Below are positions 11,963 through 22,635 of a stretch of 64,000 bases of DNA, one piece after another. The DNA is taken from positions 64,618,001-64,682,000 of the forward strand of contig CM060989.1 in the NCBI GenBank assembly GCA_030765065.1, given 5' to 3'. Within the stretch, counting starts at the first letter, position 1. Every line of letters begins with the position of its first letter. Position numbers and translations under genes: made by a program. A model generated the notes under the pieces. The model saw only the letters and a program-made list of their open reading frames with translations, did not search any database and was not told the DNA's origin. This stretch comes from Deroplatys truncata (Eukaryota > Arthropoda > Insecta > Mantodea > Mantidae).

Positions 11963-12198
11963 TAGATCTCTTTAAAATACACAATTTACTATAAATAACT
12001 TTTTTCGTGGCGTAAACCATTTCCAAGATATCCGTTATTAATGGTTGGAATTGTTCAACGTGTAATTTAGATATTTCCGGAAAGGTTTATCTCGATTAAA
12101 TGAAGTAGATAGGAAAATAAACTTGTAAGAGTAATTTATATCCTACTAATAAGCCAGAGAGAGTAGAGAAAAGCATGTGAATGTAACACATCAGTTTT

Positions 12199-12551
12199 TG
12201 CAATATTTTTGCGTGTGTGTTAGGTGCACGATATGTTGTACAGAGAGACAAAACACTGCAGACGCAGAATGCAACAGCCAAGCGACCAATGGGAATGTTT
12301 TTTCATCACGTAATGACGCCACAAGACTTTACCACCCTCATAAAAGAAGAGAAATGTGGTTCCTGGCATATGCATTATGCGCATGGTGTTTAGCCCTTAT
12401 TTAGAGAGCATATGAACGAGACTTGTACAAAGAGTTGATATACTTTTCTTTTTATTAATCCGCAAATGTGGTAGCTGTACTATTTTTCAACTTGGAGAAA
12501 ATAAATCTTGATAACTGAATTTATGATAAAAATCCCGGCTTTTTGCTAAAA
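12199..12551. other. Unassigned region between A copy and Helitron end
   Basis: About 350 bases with no recognised family. ORFs (61 and 75 aa) lack domains. Contains CATCACGTAATGACG and a TATAAAAG-like CTCATAAAAGAAG string, neither with supporting context. Confidence 0.3.
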
Positions 12552-12810
12552 TCTATACTACTAATATTATAAAGAGAGAAAAAATGTGTGTTTGTTTCTT
12601 CAAGTAGAGCAAGCTAAAAACGATCACTCAACAATTTTGATAATGGTTTTTAAGTTACTTATTTTAAGTCACTTTAATTCATAAAGGTCTATCCCGACTC
12701 TTACAGTAATGCAGTGGTGGTTGAACATTAATAGATTTCTGGGAATACACATACATAATATCATTTGGTAATAAACAGATAATGCTTTTCTTGTGTGAAC
12801 AATACAATTA
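12552..12810 (+). mobile_element. Helitron 5' end (non-autonomous, partial)
   Basis: TCTATACTACTAATATTATA followed by AAGAGAGAAAAAATGTGTG is the classic 5' terminus seen in many insect Helitrons, and it is preceded by A, giving the A|TC insertion signature. I find no convincing CTRR 3' terminus before 12820; the element may be truncated there or extend through the inverted-arm structure that follows. No coding sequence. Confidence 0.65.
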
Positions 12811-12838
12811 AAGAACAGTTATGATTATATTACAATTG
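12811..12838 (+). repeat. Direct repeat, left copy
   Basis: AAGAACA plus TATGATTATATTACAATTG, repeated at 14465-14495 (19 bases of the second block identical). The pair brackets the inverted-arm structure with mariner F, like a long target-site duplication. Confidence 0.7.
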
Positions 12839-12979
12839 GAAAGGTAGAATCAGACGACTGAAAAGTTCAATGCCATAGCCCGGGATTTGAACCACGGATC
12901 TCCCGGTCTCCATCCGGTTGCTCTAACCACTGAGCTACCATGATGGTAACATGCCGATACGGTATTAAATTCCCCAACT
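12839..12979 (-). repeat. 141-bp inverted arm with tRNA-like module (left)
   Basis: Pairs with 14295-14435 (also 141 bp). On the minus strand it reads as a tRNA-like body: A box GGTAGCTCAGTGGTTAGAG, an anticodon-arm-like CCGG-ATGGAGA-CCGG (loop with T33, anticodon-like GGA) and B box GTGGTTCAAATCC. The T stem is mispaired and the acceptor stem is weak, so it is tRNA-derived, not a functional tRNA gene. Confidence 0.8.
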
Positions 12980-13039
12980 CATTCGCATATTCTCCGGTAA
13001 ACCACAAGGAGATCTCAAATTGTATTGAGATGACACATG

Positions 13040-14230
13040 AGGGCTATCCCAGAAGTACCCGATCTACCAAAGAAAACACAAAATTTTGGGAAAAAAACAT
13101 CTTTATTTATCTACATAGTGTCCTTTCAGCTCGATACTCTTTTCCCAGCGATGTTCAATCTCTTCGATACCCTGTTTATAGCGAGAACCGTCGAGTTCTG
13201 CAAAATAGCCATCAACTGCAAACTCCACCACTTCATTGTTGACAAATCTTTTACCACCAAGCCTTTTCTTGGACTTTGGAAACAGAAAATAATCAGAGGG
13301 GGCTAAGTCTGGTGAATAGGGTGCACGAGGAAGCAATTTGCACTTTAACTCACTGATTTTGGCCATGACGATAATGGATGTGTGAACTGGTGCATTGTCT
13401 TGATGAAACAAAACATTCTTTTTCGCTAAATGCAGCCGTTTTTGGTTTCATTTCACAATTCAAACGCTGCAATAAGTTCGCATAATACTCATCACTGGTC
13501 GCTTTTCCTTTTTGAAGATAATCAATGAAAATTACCTCACGCGCAACCCCCCCCCCCAAAATGACACCATGACCTTGCCTGCAGATGGAACTGTCTTCGC
13601 CTTCTTTGGAGCCGATTCTCCCCTTTCAATCCACTGTTTTGATTGTCCCTTCGTCTCAGGTGCGAAGTGATGGTTATGAATCGACGCAAAAGCTCGGCTT
13701 TATTGCAGTGTAACATCGCTAAACACTCGACTGAAACATCCTCACGACGCTGTATTTGTTCCATTGTGAGTAAACGCGGCACCCATCTTGTGTCTAAATT
13801 TTCAGTTAGTGTGCAATATATAGCACTTCTTGAAATGCCTACGATGTCTGCTAGCTCGCGCACTTTCAGTCGACGTTCACCCAATACCATTTTGTGGATT
13901 TTCTTTACAATTTCTGGCGTGGTCACCTCATTTTGTCGACCACTGCGATGTTCGTCTTGGCAGCTCGTACGGCCTCGCTTAAACTCTGTCACCCAATATT
14001 TTACTGTTGTAAACGGAGCAGACTCCCCCAGAGTAGAATCTAGCTCAGCTTTAATATTAGTTGGACTAAGACCTTTCAAATGAAAGTATTGTATCACATA
14101 ACGATGGCCAGTTTTATCCATGTTTACAAATTCGCTGAGAGGGTTCACTATTAATGGCTGCCAAACAATTACTAAACAATGTAAAATTGTCAAACTTAAT
14201 ACAGATCGGGTACTTCTGGGACTGCCTTCG
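13040..14230 (-). mobile_element. Mariner-like element F
   Basis: About 1.19 kb with inverted ends sharing TCCCAGAAGTACCCGATCT. The right end is followed by TA (14231-14232); the left side has a decayed TG (13038-13039). It is inserted in the spacer between the two tRNA-like inverted arms. Confidence 0.88.
13103..14121 (-). pseudogene. Mariner (DD34D) transposase lacking the first Asp
   Basis: ATG at 14121 (MDKTGHRYVIQYF). HTH motifs and VGISRSAIYCTL are intact and the frame runs past RWVPRLLTMEQ. Around 13690 the segment that should hold the first catalytic motif (xDETWxHHF) is missing: coding jumps from ...LRRFI to a frame-shifted HHFAPETK, so the catalytic Asp is gone. A run of ten C/G near 13548-13557 causes a further shift. 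The last frames give the HQDNAPVHTS and YSPDLAPSDYFLF motifs with 34 residues between Asp codons and end HYVDK-stop. Dead element. Confidence 0.92.
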
Positions 14231-14294
14231 TACCCCAAGGTGAGCTACAAAGCTATAATTACATTAAGTGCCGGGCTTCATAATTACGACCACA

Positions 14295-14435
14295 AGTTGG
14301 GGATTTAATGCCGTACGGGCATGTTACCATCCGTGGTAGCTCAGTGGTCAGAGCAACTGGCTGGAGATCGGAAGATCCGTGGTTCAAATGCCAGACTATG
14401 GCATTGAACTTTTCAGTCGTCTGATTCTACCTTTC
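14295..14435 (+). repeat. 141-bp inverted arm with tRNA-like module (right)
   Basis: Complement of 12839-12979, with roughly 15% differences by eye. Plus-strand A box GTGGTAGCTCAGTGGTCAG and B box GTGGTTCAAATGCC point outward from the centre. After the arm comes a 30-base tail (GAACCTTGTCCAACACACGG) absent on the left. Confidence 0.8.
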
Positions 14436-14464
14436 GAACCTTGTCCAACACACGGCTTGTGCGG

Positions 14465-14495
14465 AAGAACAATTAGTATGATTATATTACAATTG
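14465..14495 (+). repeat. Direct repeat, right copy
   Basis: AAGAACAATTAG plus TATGATTATATTACAATTG, matching 12811-12838. It overlaps the 3' end of the LINE fragment that follows, so the LINE end is probably the original target. Confidence 0.7.
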
Positions 14496-14841
14496 TTTTA
14501 AATTTCATATCCACTTGTATATTTTGTAAGAACATTATAATATTTTTATACGTTGTTGAATCATTAAGACAGCTAATATTGTTTGGGATGTTATATATTC
14601 TCCTCTGTGGGTTATAACGTTGGCATTCTGCGAGTACATGGGAAACTGTCATTGGAGTTTTGTATGTTGAACACTGCAGCTGGGTTTCTTTGGGGAACAG
14701 ATAGGAGCGTGTCATCTTTGTATATCCAAATCTTAAACGGGTAATGATAACTTGATGTTTCCTGTATGTAAATATACATTTGTTGTTTGAATATCCTATT
14801 ACAGTAAGTAGCTTGTTTCCCTGATTTTGATACCATATTTT
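14482..14841 (-). pseudogene. LINE ORF2 C-terminal fragment (post-RT region)
   Basis: About 115 codons on the minus strand to a natural stop at 14482. The pattern GNKLLTVIG...YRKHQVIITRLRFGYTKMT...FPKE...C-x-x-Y...TVSHVLAEC is the characteristic tail of Jockey/I-type non-LTR retrotransposon ORF2 (RLRxGHTxLTH...CxxC...HxxxxC). The second Cys of the knuckle is Tyr here. The upstream part (RT, endonuclease) is cut off by the family A array at 14842. Confidence 0.8.
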
Positions 14842-17403
14842 TACTTTCTCTACTACGTATAGTAAGCATGGGAAGTATTGTATTCCACCCACAAATTCGA
14901 TACCAACATTTCACCGGAAATATATGTTTTGAGGCCTCCTAAATCCAAAAAAAAGTATTTTTGGAAACATGTCCATGTGTGTGTCTGTGAACAGCATAAC
15001 TCAGAAACGAACAGTCGGATAAACACCAAACTTGGTATTTAGGTTCAGTATCTTCCAGAGATGTGACACGGATGCTTTCAAGAAAATCCCCCCACCCCAG
15101 ATTACCCTTTATATGGAACATTTTTCGAAAATTTTAATTTTCTCATAAATGGTTCTAACGATTTTGATTAAAATATCATATGTTTAAGATACTTTCATGA
15201 CAAATGAAATGTATATCTCGAATATTCTGGGAATGTCTCCGAAACTATTCTTCATTGTGAACGACTTTTGCATAACTGGTAAACCATAAGAGATAGACAA
15301 AATTGTACTATACAAAAATGTAGATCGCGTTAAAATACACAATTTATGTTATATACATTTTTTTTTTGAGTGAACCATTTTCGAGATATTGCCTGTTATT
15401 CCCATAAATTTTCCAATATTTTTTCTCAAATGGGAATTGTTATTCATTTATACTTTCTCTACTACGTATAGTAAGTAGGGGAAGTATTGTATTCCACCCA
15501 AAATTTCGATACCGAGATTTCACCGGAAATACATGTTTTGAGACCTCCTAAATCCAAAAAAAAGCATTTTTGGAAACATGTCCGTGTGTGTGTCTGTGTG
15601 TCTGTCTGTGAGTCTGTCTGTGTGTGTGTGTGTGTGTCTGTGAACAGCATAACTCAGAAACGAACAGTCGGAGAAACACCAAACTTGGTATTTGGGTTCA
15701 GTATCTTCCAAGGATGCGACACGAAGGTTCTCAAGAAAATCCCCCCACCCCAGAGTACCCTTAACATGGAAGATTTTTCGAAAATTTTAATTTTCTCAAA
15801 AATGGCTCTAACGATTTTGATGAAAATATCATATGTTTAAGATTATGTGATGAGAAATGAAATGTATATCTCGAATTGTCTGGGAATGTCTCCAAAAGTA
15901 TTCTTCATTGTGAACGACTTTTGCATAACTGGTAAACCATAAGAGATAGACAAAATTTTACTACACAAAAAATGTAGATCGCGTTAAAATACACAACTTA
16001 TGTCATATACATTTCTTTTGTTGAGTGAACCGTTTTCAAGATATTGCTTGTTATTTCCTTAAATTTTCCAATACTTATACTTTTTCTCAAATGCGTTATT
16101 CATTTTTTATGTCCTGGACATGCAAAGAGAATGGAATGCGCCACATAGCAACCAGCGTTAAAATATTTGACTTTCGCTTAAAAGCTACCATATTCCCCTT
16201 GCATCTACAAGAAAATTACCAATAAGATTGACATCTCGATTAACATGAAGCATATGGAGAATAGGCGTTTGTAAAAATAGATTGTACAAGAGTAGAGAAA
16301 GTCATGTGAGTGTAACACATCAGATTTTTCTATATTGCCCTTGTAAATATATTTTCCCCTACATCTACAAGAAAATTAGCAATAAGATAGAGTTTGCAAA
16401 TGTTTATCTCGATTAACATGAAGTAGATAGAGAATAAGCGTTTGTAAAAATACTTTGTACAAGAGTAGAGAAAGTCATGTGAGTGTAACACATCAGATTT
16501 TTTACTTTCTCTACTACGGATAGTAAGTAGGGGAAGTATTGTATTCCACCCAAAAATTCGATACCGAGATTTCACCGGAAATATATGTTTTGAGAGCCCC
16601 TGAATCCAAAAAAAAGCATTTTTGGAAACATGTCCGTGTGTGTCTGTGTGTCTGTCTGTGAACAGCATAACTCTGAAACGAACAGTCGGATAAGCACCAA
16701 ACTTGGTATTTAGGTTCAGTATCTTCCAGAGATGCGACACGAAGGTTTTCAAGAATATCCCCGCACACCAGAGTACCCTTTACATGAAACATTTTACGAA
16801 AATGTTAATTTTCTCAAAAATGGCTCTAACGATTTTGATTAAAGTATCATATGCTTAAGATATTTCCATGACAAATAAAATGTATATCTTGAATGTTCTG
16901 GGAATATCTCCAAAAGTATTCTTCATTGTGAACGACTTTTGCATAACTGGTAAACCATAAGAGATAGACAAAATTTTGCAACACAAAAGATGTAGATCGC
17001 GTTAAAATACACAATTTATGTCACATACATTTTTGTTGTTGAGTGAACCCTTTTCGAGATATTGCTTGTTATTCCCTTAAATTTTTCAATATTTTCTCAA
17101 ATGGGAATTCGTTATTCATTTTTTTGTCTTTGATATGCAAAGAGTATTAATCTGTGGCAAAGGGAATAGTGCTGCACCTAGCAACCAGCTATTAAGAGAT
17201 ATGTATGTGCTTAAAGGCTCTGTATTTCCAAATTGCCCTTGTAAATATATATTCCCCTTACATCTACAAGAAAATTAGCAATAAGATAGACCCTGCAAAT
17301 GTTTATCTGGATTAACATGAAGTAGATAGAGAATAAGCGTTTGTATAAATAGTTTGTACAAGAGTAGAGAAAGTCATGTGAGTGTAACACATCAGATTTT
17401 TTT
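14842..17403 (+). mobile_element. Family A head-to-tail array (four segments)
   Basis: Body 14842-15450; full unit 15451-16329; separate terminal module 16330-16502; full unit 16503-17403. Junctions are TTATTCATTTA-TACTTTC (body to body) and CATCAGATTTTT-ACTTTC (end to start). The 15585-15645 microsatellite is expanded with TCTGTCTGTGAGTC interruptions. The array truncates a LINE on its left. Confidence 0.88.
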
Positions 17404-17410
17404 AATGCTT

Positions 17411-17527
17411 TATTTTTGGGTTTCGGGGTCTCATAACACGTATTTCCGGGTATCATCTCGATATCGAATTTTTGACTGGAATGCAATACATTTTCTATCT
17501 AATATGTATGTGTTACAGAAAGTAAAC
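17411..17527 (-). repeat. Family A terminal fragment (old)
   Basis: GGTTTCGGGGTCTCATAACACG...TATCGAATTTTTGACTGGAATGCAATAC...CAGAAAGTAAA, the last ~115 bases of a minus-orientation copy. Confidence 0.6.
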
Positions 17528-18135
17528 ATTGAAATTTGCTGAAAAATGGTGTCAAATTTATGAATATTCAGTCATAATGAATAGCGTGTTTAATAATATC
17601 TTTCAAAGAAAGTGTAAATAGCTATTTGGATATTTTAGAGGCACGAATCTCATATTTTAAGAACTTTTATGAGTTTTCCTCCTTAAGTGAATATGAAGAA
17701 TGATCTTATATTCGAACAAAATGTAATAGGGGCACAAGATTCCGAAGCTCTGTCTAAAAAATTTAACCCTAACAGGGTGTAATCTGCCTACTCCGCTTTT
17801 CTGCCAAATTTCGACCAACGCCCTAGCCAAATGAACCATGCAGTCGCCAGCTTGGATCCTTTATCAAACAAGACCTACCAAAATATGTACCCATCCTTGC
17901 TTCCACTTAATAAGCCCTGACACGAAAAAGCGCAATCTTTTTGAAAACTGTTTCCTCCGGTTTAGGGCGTGGTTGCGGTGATGAAATATTGAAAAATGTT
18001 AACTCACTTGCATGACGCAGCACAGGGTATTTTTTTTTTGTATTAGCTTATAAAAACTAGCGGAAGGGATGCTTTTTAAGCTAATGGAGAAACCTGATGT
18101 TCGAAAAAAAGCGAATCCTTCAAGCGGACAGAATA
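17528..18135. other. Unassigned region left of mariner G
   Basis: About 600 bases without recognised repeats. A minus-strand 60-codon frame (17657-17839) has protein-like composition (WQKSGVGRLHPVRVKFF) and the surrounding frames suggest a decayed coding sequence, but I recognise no family. Confidence 0.35.
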
Positions 18136-19444
18136 CGAGGGCGGATCGAAAAGTAACGCACAATAATTTTTTACAAAGAAGTTTAATACTTAAAACGAAA
18201 CAAAAAATCACAAATGAACTTACACGTTTTACCTACTTTTAGATATATTCACCAAGTTTCTCAACACATTTCTCCCATCGTGATACCAGTTTCAATATAC
18301 CCTGTTCGTAGAAGTCCGTTTCCTTGGAGTATAGCCGTCTGCGGACTGTTGATTTCTCTTCCACATCTGCCGCAAAGCCTTGGCCGGCAGGAATATCTTC
18401 AAGGCACCAAACAGATGAAAGTCCGACGGTGCAAGGTCCGGACTATATGGTGGATGTTGGAGCACCTCCCAACCAAATTTGGTGATTTTCTGACGAACAG
18501 CAGCAGCAATATGGGGACGAGCATTGTCATGAAGAATTTTGACATCGTCAGCATTCATGTTGTGACGTTTGTCGCCAAAGTTTTCATGTACGCTGCAGCA
18601 TTCACAGCGGTCCTGTGTTCAGCAAAGTCCACCAATACAACACCATGCATATCCCAGAACACCGTCATAAGCATTTTCCTAGCATATTCAGTCACTTTGA
18701 ATTTTTTCTTCACTGGGGAACCAGCATGTTTCCACTCCATATTTGGTTGCTTGGTTACGGGCGTGTAGTGGTATGCCCACGACTCATCACCAGTGACGAT
18801 TCCTTTCAGAAAGTCATGCCCTTCTGCGGTGTACCGAGTTAGGTGATCCAAGCTCGTCATCATTCGCTGGCCCTTGTGGTTGTCTGGCAAGTTCTTAGGC
18901 ACCCAGCGAGCACTAATTTTACGAAATTTCAACGTGCCATGAACAATATCGTACACTGCACCATAGGAAATGTTGAACTTTTGCGATAAGGTTCGCAGTT
19001 GCACACGTCGGTCGTTCGAAATTGCCGTCTCAACGCCTCTGAAATTCTGCGGGGTTGCAGCTGTTACCGGCTTCCCGGAGCGTGGTGCATCACTAAGATT
19101 CACACGGCCCTCTAGGAAGAATGCACACCACCTGGAGACATTGCTACGGTCCGTACAATCATTCCCATACACGCCACGCATGTTCCTGTGAATATCACTC
19201 GGTTTTATGCCCTTTGGCCCACAAATATCGAACCACACCTCTCTGCTCTTCACACGTGGACGACCGTAACATGCGCGCCATCTTTGTTGCGTAGTTCACA
19301 CTTCTCTCGCTACAGCTGCACATGAAACAAAAAATACCCTCTGTAGTGAAAACTTCCAACTATATCTGTGTGAAATTGCAACATTCCAGTGCAATACCAA
19401 GGCAGAAAAAAAATTATTGTAAGTTACTTTTCGATCCGCCCTCA
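18136..19444 (-). mobile_element. Mariner-like element G, complete ends
   Basis: 1309 bp. Inverted ends share GAGGGCGGATCGAAAAGTAA (left at 18137, right ending 19443) and continue with ACAATAATTTTTT. TA flanks both sides (18134-18135, 19445-19446). One broken transposase on the minus strand. Confidence 0.93.
18239..19281 (-). pseudogene. Mariner (DD34D) transposase, three frameshifts
   Basis: Likely start ATG at 19281 (MARMLRSSTCEEQRG). A frameshift near 19210 moves to the long 232-codon frame with the second HTH (FNISYGAVYDIV), RWVPKNLPDNHK and the first catalytic motif TGDESWAYHY. A second shift near 18555 leads to LHDNARPHIA and YSPDLAPSDFHLFGAL (34 residues between Asp codons), and a third near 18350 to the tail RWEKCVEKLGEYI-stop at 18239. 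All three Asp codons are kept, the best-preserved mariner here, but it is not translatable as one protein. Confidence 0.93.
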
Positions 19445-19542
19445 TAGCAGTAGTCTAAATCTAAACGAACCACGGTTTATTGCACAAACTGACATAAAAA
19501 TGTGTGTTACTTCACAAGAATTTCTCTAACCACTATCGTTTA

Positions 19543-20190
19543 TTACTTTCTCTGCTACGTATAGTAAGTAGGGGAAGTATTGCATTCCACCCAAAACTTC
19601 GAAACCGAGGTTTCAACGGAAATACATGTTTTGAGGCCTCCTGAATCAAAAAAAAAGTATTTAGGTTCAATATCCTCCAAAGATGCGCCACGACGGTTTT
19701 CAACGAAATCCCCCTACACCAAACTTACCTTTACATGGAACACTTTTCGAAACTTTTAACGTTCTAAAAAATGGATCTAACGATTTTGATTAAAATACCA
19801 TATATTAAAGATATTTACATGGCAAACATAATGTATATCGTAAATTTTGGGGAGTAGCATATGAAGTTCTCCTCATTAGGAGGAGCTTTTGTATAATTTG
19901 GTATAACAGGTAAACGTAAAGGGATAGACTAAAACATGCTACACAGAAAATGTAGATCTCTTTAAAAACACACGATTTATTTCAAATACTTTTTTGTGTG
20001 GCATAAGCCGTTTCAGAAATATCCGTTATTAATGGTTCGAATTGTTAATTTCTTGGTCATTCTCTTAACATTCAGCTGTTTCTCGCGATTGCATGGAAAC
20101 AGTATGGAATTTCAAGGCCAGCATTAGCATCCAGTTCTTAAACATTTGACTGTCGCTGTTCCCTTTGTATGTATAACGAAATGTTTTTTT
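19543..20190 (+). repeat. Family A, old copy with internal deletion
   Basis: TACTTTCTCTGCTACG start; the microsatellite region is deleted, joining AAAAAAAGTATTT to AGGTTCAATATCC. Ends at GTATAACGAAATG, where a young array begins in a T run. Confidence 0.75.
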
Positions 20191-21644
20191 TTTTACTTTC
20201 TCTACTACGTATAGTAAGTAGGAGAAGTATTGTATTCCACCCAAAAATTCGATACCGAGATTTCACTGGAAATACATGTTTTGAGACCCCTGAATCGAAA
20301 AAATGCGTTTTTGGAAACATGTCCGTGTGTGTGTCTGTGAACAGCATAACTCAGAAACGAACAGACGGATAAACACCAAACTTGGTATTTAGGTTCAGTA
20401 TCTTCCTGAGATGCCACACGAAGGTTTTCAAGAAAATCCCCCCCCCAGATTACCCTTTACATGGAACATTTTTCGAAAATTTTAATTTTCTCAAAATGGC
20501 TCTACACATTTTGATTAAAATATCATATGTTTAAGATATTTTTATGACAAATAAAATGTATATCTTGAATTTTCTGGGAATGGCTCCAAAAATATTCTTC
20601 ACTGTGAACGAGTTTTGCATAACTGGTAAACCATAAGAGATAGACAAAATGTTACTACACAAAAAATGTAGATCGCGTTAAAATACACAATTTATGACAT
20701 ATACATTTTTTTTGTTGAGTGAACTATTTTCGAGATATTGCTTGTTATTCCCTTAAATTTTCCAATACTTTTTCTCAAATGGGAATTCGTTATTCATTTT
20801 TACTTTCCCTACTACGTATAGTAAGTAGGGGAAGTATTGTATTCCACCCAAAAATTCGATACCGAGATTTCACCGGAAATACATGTTTTGAGACCCCCTG
20901 AATCCAAAAAAAGCATTTTTGCAAACATGTCCGTGTGTGTCTGTGTTTATGTCTGTGAACAGCATAACTCAGAAATGAACAGTCGGATAAACACCAAACT
21001 TGGTATTTAGGTTCAGTACCTTCCAAGGATGCAACACGAAGGTTTTCAAGAAAATCTTCCCACCCCAGATTACCCTTTACATGGAAGATTTTTCGAATAT
21101 TATAATTTTCTCAAAATGGCTCTAACGATTTTGATTAAAATATCATATGTTTAAGATATTTTTATGACAAATGAAATGTATATCTTGAATTCTCTGGGAA
21201 TGGCTCCAAAAGTATTCTTCATTGTGAACGATTTTTGCATAACCGGTAAACCATAAGGGATAGATAAAATGTTGCTACACAAAAAATGTAGATCGCGTTA
21301 AAATACACAATTTATGTCATACACATTTTTGTTTGTTGAGCGAACCATTTTCGAGATATTGCTTGTTATTCCCTTAAATTTTCCAATACTTTTTTCTCAT
21401 ATGGGAATTCGTTATTCATACTTTTATGTCCTGGACATGCAAAGAGAATGGAATGCTCCACATAGCAACCAGCTCTTAAAATATTTGACTATCGCTTAAA
21501 ACCTACCATATTCCCCTTGCACCTACAAAAAAGTTAGCAATAAGATTAACATCTCGATTAAAATGAAGCATATGGAGAATAAGCGTTTGTAAAAATAGTT
21601 TGTACAACAGTAGAGAAAGTTATGTGAGTGTAACACATCAGATT
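20191..21644 (+). mobile_element. Family A two-unit array
   Basis: Body 20191-20800, then full unit 20801-21644 ending CACATCAGATT, followed by an (ATT)n run of about 25 bases. Body-to-body junction TTATTCATTTT-TACTTTC as in the other arrays. Confidence 0.87.
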
Positions 21645-21668
21645 ATTATTATTATTATTATTATTATT
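21643..21668 (+). repeat. (ATT)n microsatellite
   Basis: Eight ATT units between the end of an A array and the 3' end of a SINE S1 copy; probably the SINE tail region. Confidence 0.8.
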
Positions 21669-21669
21669 T

Positions 21670-21870
21670 GTAATTTAATGGACGCTCCTTTAACTGCTGT
21701 GGTTCTTAGTGTCCCATTCTATATTGGGCGTGAAAAACTGGTAATTTTGTTCGAAGGCCTCTTTATCAGGCTTGAGGTTCTTTTACATGACATGACTTCA
21801 TGCTAAGGATTGTTACGCCCGAAAAAAAAATCCATCCCCCTCTGTCGGATTTGAATCCGTGACCTCGGGA
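21670..21870 (-). mobile_element. SINE S1, nearly full length
   Basis: Minus-strand SINE. Its 3' body is at the left (GGACGCTC, GTCCCATTCTATATTGGGCG, GAGGTTCTTTTAC) and the tRNA-like head at the right (B box complement GGATTTGAATCCG). Six copies or fragments of this family lie in the window. Confidence 0.75.
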
Positions 21871-22282
21871 TGTATTTCAATGACGTAACTTATATAAAAG
21901 CATGGAATATTTCATATTGCTTATTTTACTTTGGTAGTTCATGAATGGCACACTAAAACAACAGTTGACACGTAATAAATTGATGACATACGTATTGATG
22001 TGCGTCATTGAGCTAATCCATATTTACTGGTAATTTTTTTCTGTAACCTCAGTTGTAATTTGTTGACAGATCAGTAATAGCTGCTCCTGAAATTCGAGTT
22101 GAACTGTCACTACTTTGTTAAAACGACCATAGAAAGGCTGCAGATGAATTTCATCGAATCTTTCATGAGTTTTATCTGAAGTTGCAAAAAGGTTTCAGGA
22201 TGTAAGCAAACTTTTAAATGTATTTAAGAAACTCTCTGTGCTACAGATGAAGATAATGCTGTGAAAGTGACGGTGAGCCCTA
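21871..22282. other. Unassigned AT-rich region
   Basis: About 410 bases, no recognised repeats or ORFs of note. Confidence 0.3.
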
Positions 22283-22635
22283 AACGACCAATTCGTTATG
22301 ATATTGCTAGATGACCTACTGTTCATATCAGCAAGACGGAGCTTTCTTCCCAATATGCTGTGTCAGCCAGAACCAAGCCGAAAAACATGTTTGGACAACA
22401 GTGGATTGGGCATGTTGATCCAAAACCTTGACCAGCACTTGAGCTCACGCCTCTGGATTTCTTTATGTGGGAATATGTGAAACAACATGCCTTCTGGACC
22501 CGACCTTAATCTCAGGACGTCTTGGACGAAGGGATAAGTAATGTCATTCAACAGATCTCACCAGCTACACGTCCGAATGTCGCTGCTGAAATTGAGGATA
22601 GAGTAACACGCCATCTTCATGTAATTGGGCAGTAA
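22283..22635 (+). pseudogene. Transposase C-terminal relic, DDE/mariner-like
   Basis: Plus-strand frame with in-frame stops: QQWIGHVDP...stop...ELTPLDFFMWEYVKQHAFW...stop...DEGISNVIQQISPATRPNVAAE...HVIGQ-stop. The pair W-I-G...and (S)xxLTPLDFFxWxYVK is the standard tail around the third catalytic Asp in a common insect transposase group. The only transposase relic on the plus strand. No ends identified. Confidence 0.7.

Larger units (their letters stand above)
10245..12198 (+). repeat. Family A, old copy split by mariner E
   Basis: Starts TTTTCTCCACTGCGTAC, keeps the ATTCGATGTCGAGATTTC and CATTTACATGGAAAC-type landmarks, is opened at TA (10680-10681) and resumes at 11963 with TAGATCTCTTTAAAATAC. 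It ends GTAACACATCAGTTTTT at 12198. The exact fit of the two halves makes this a clean pre-insertion site. Confidence 0.8.

Noticed and set aside
12882-12949. Possible real tRNA gene (anticodon-like GGA)
   Set aside because: A and B boxes and a CCGG anticodon stem are present, but the T stem is mispaired, the acceptor stem pairs only about four bases, and the same module recurs in an inverted arm. It is tRNA-derived.
15487-15840. 117-codon plus ORF across a family A copy
   Set aside because: Its middle is a VCVCVS run from the TG microsatellite and both ends are repeat sequence; not a gene.
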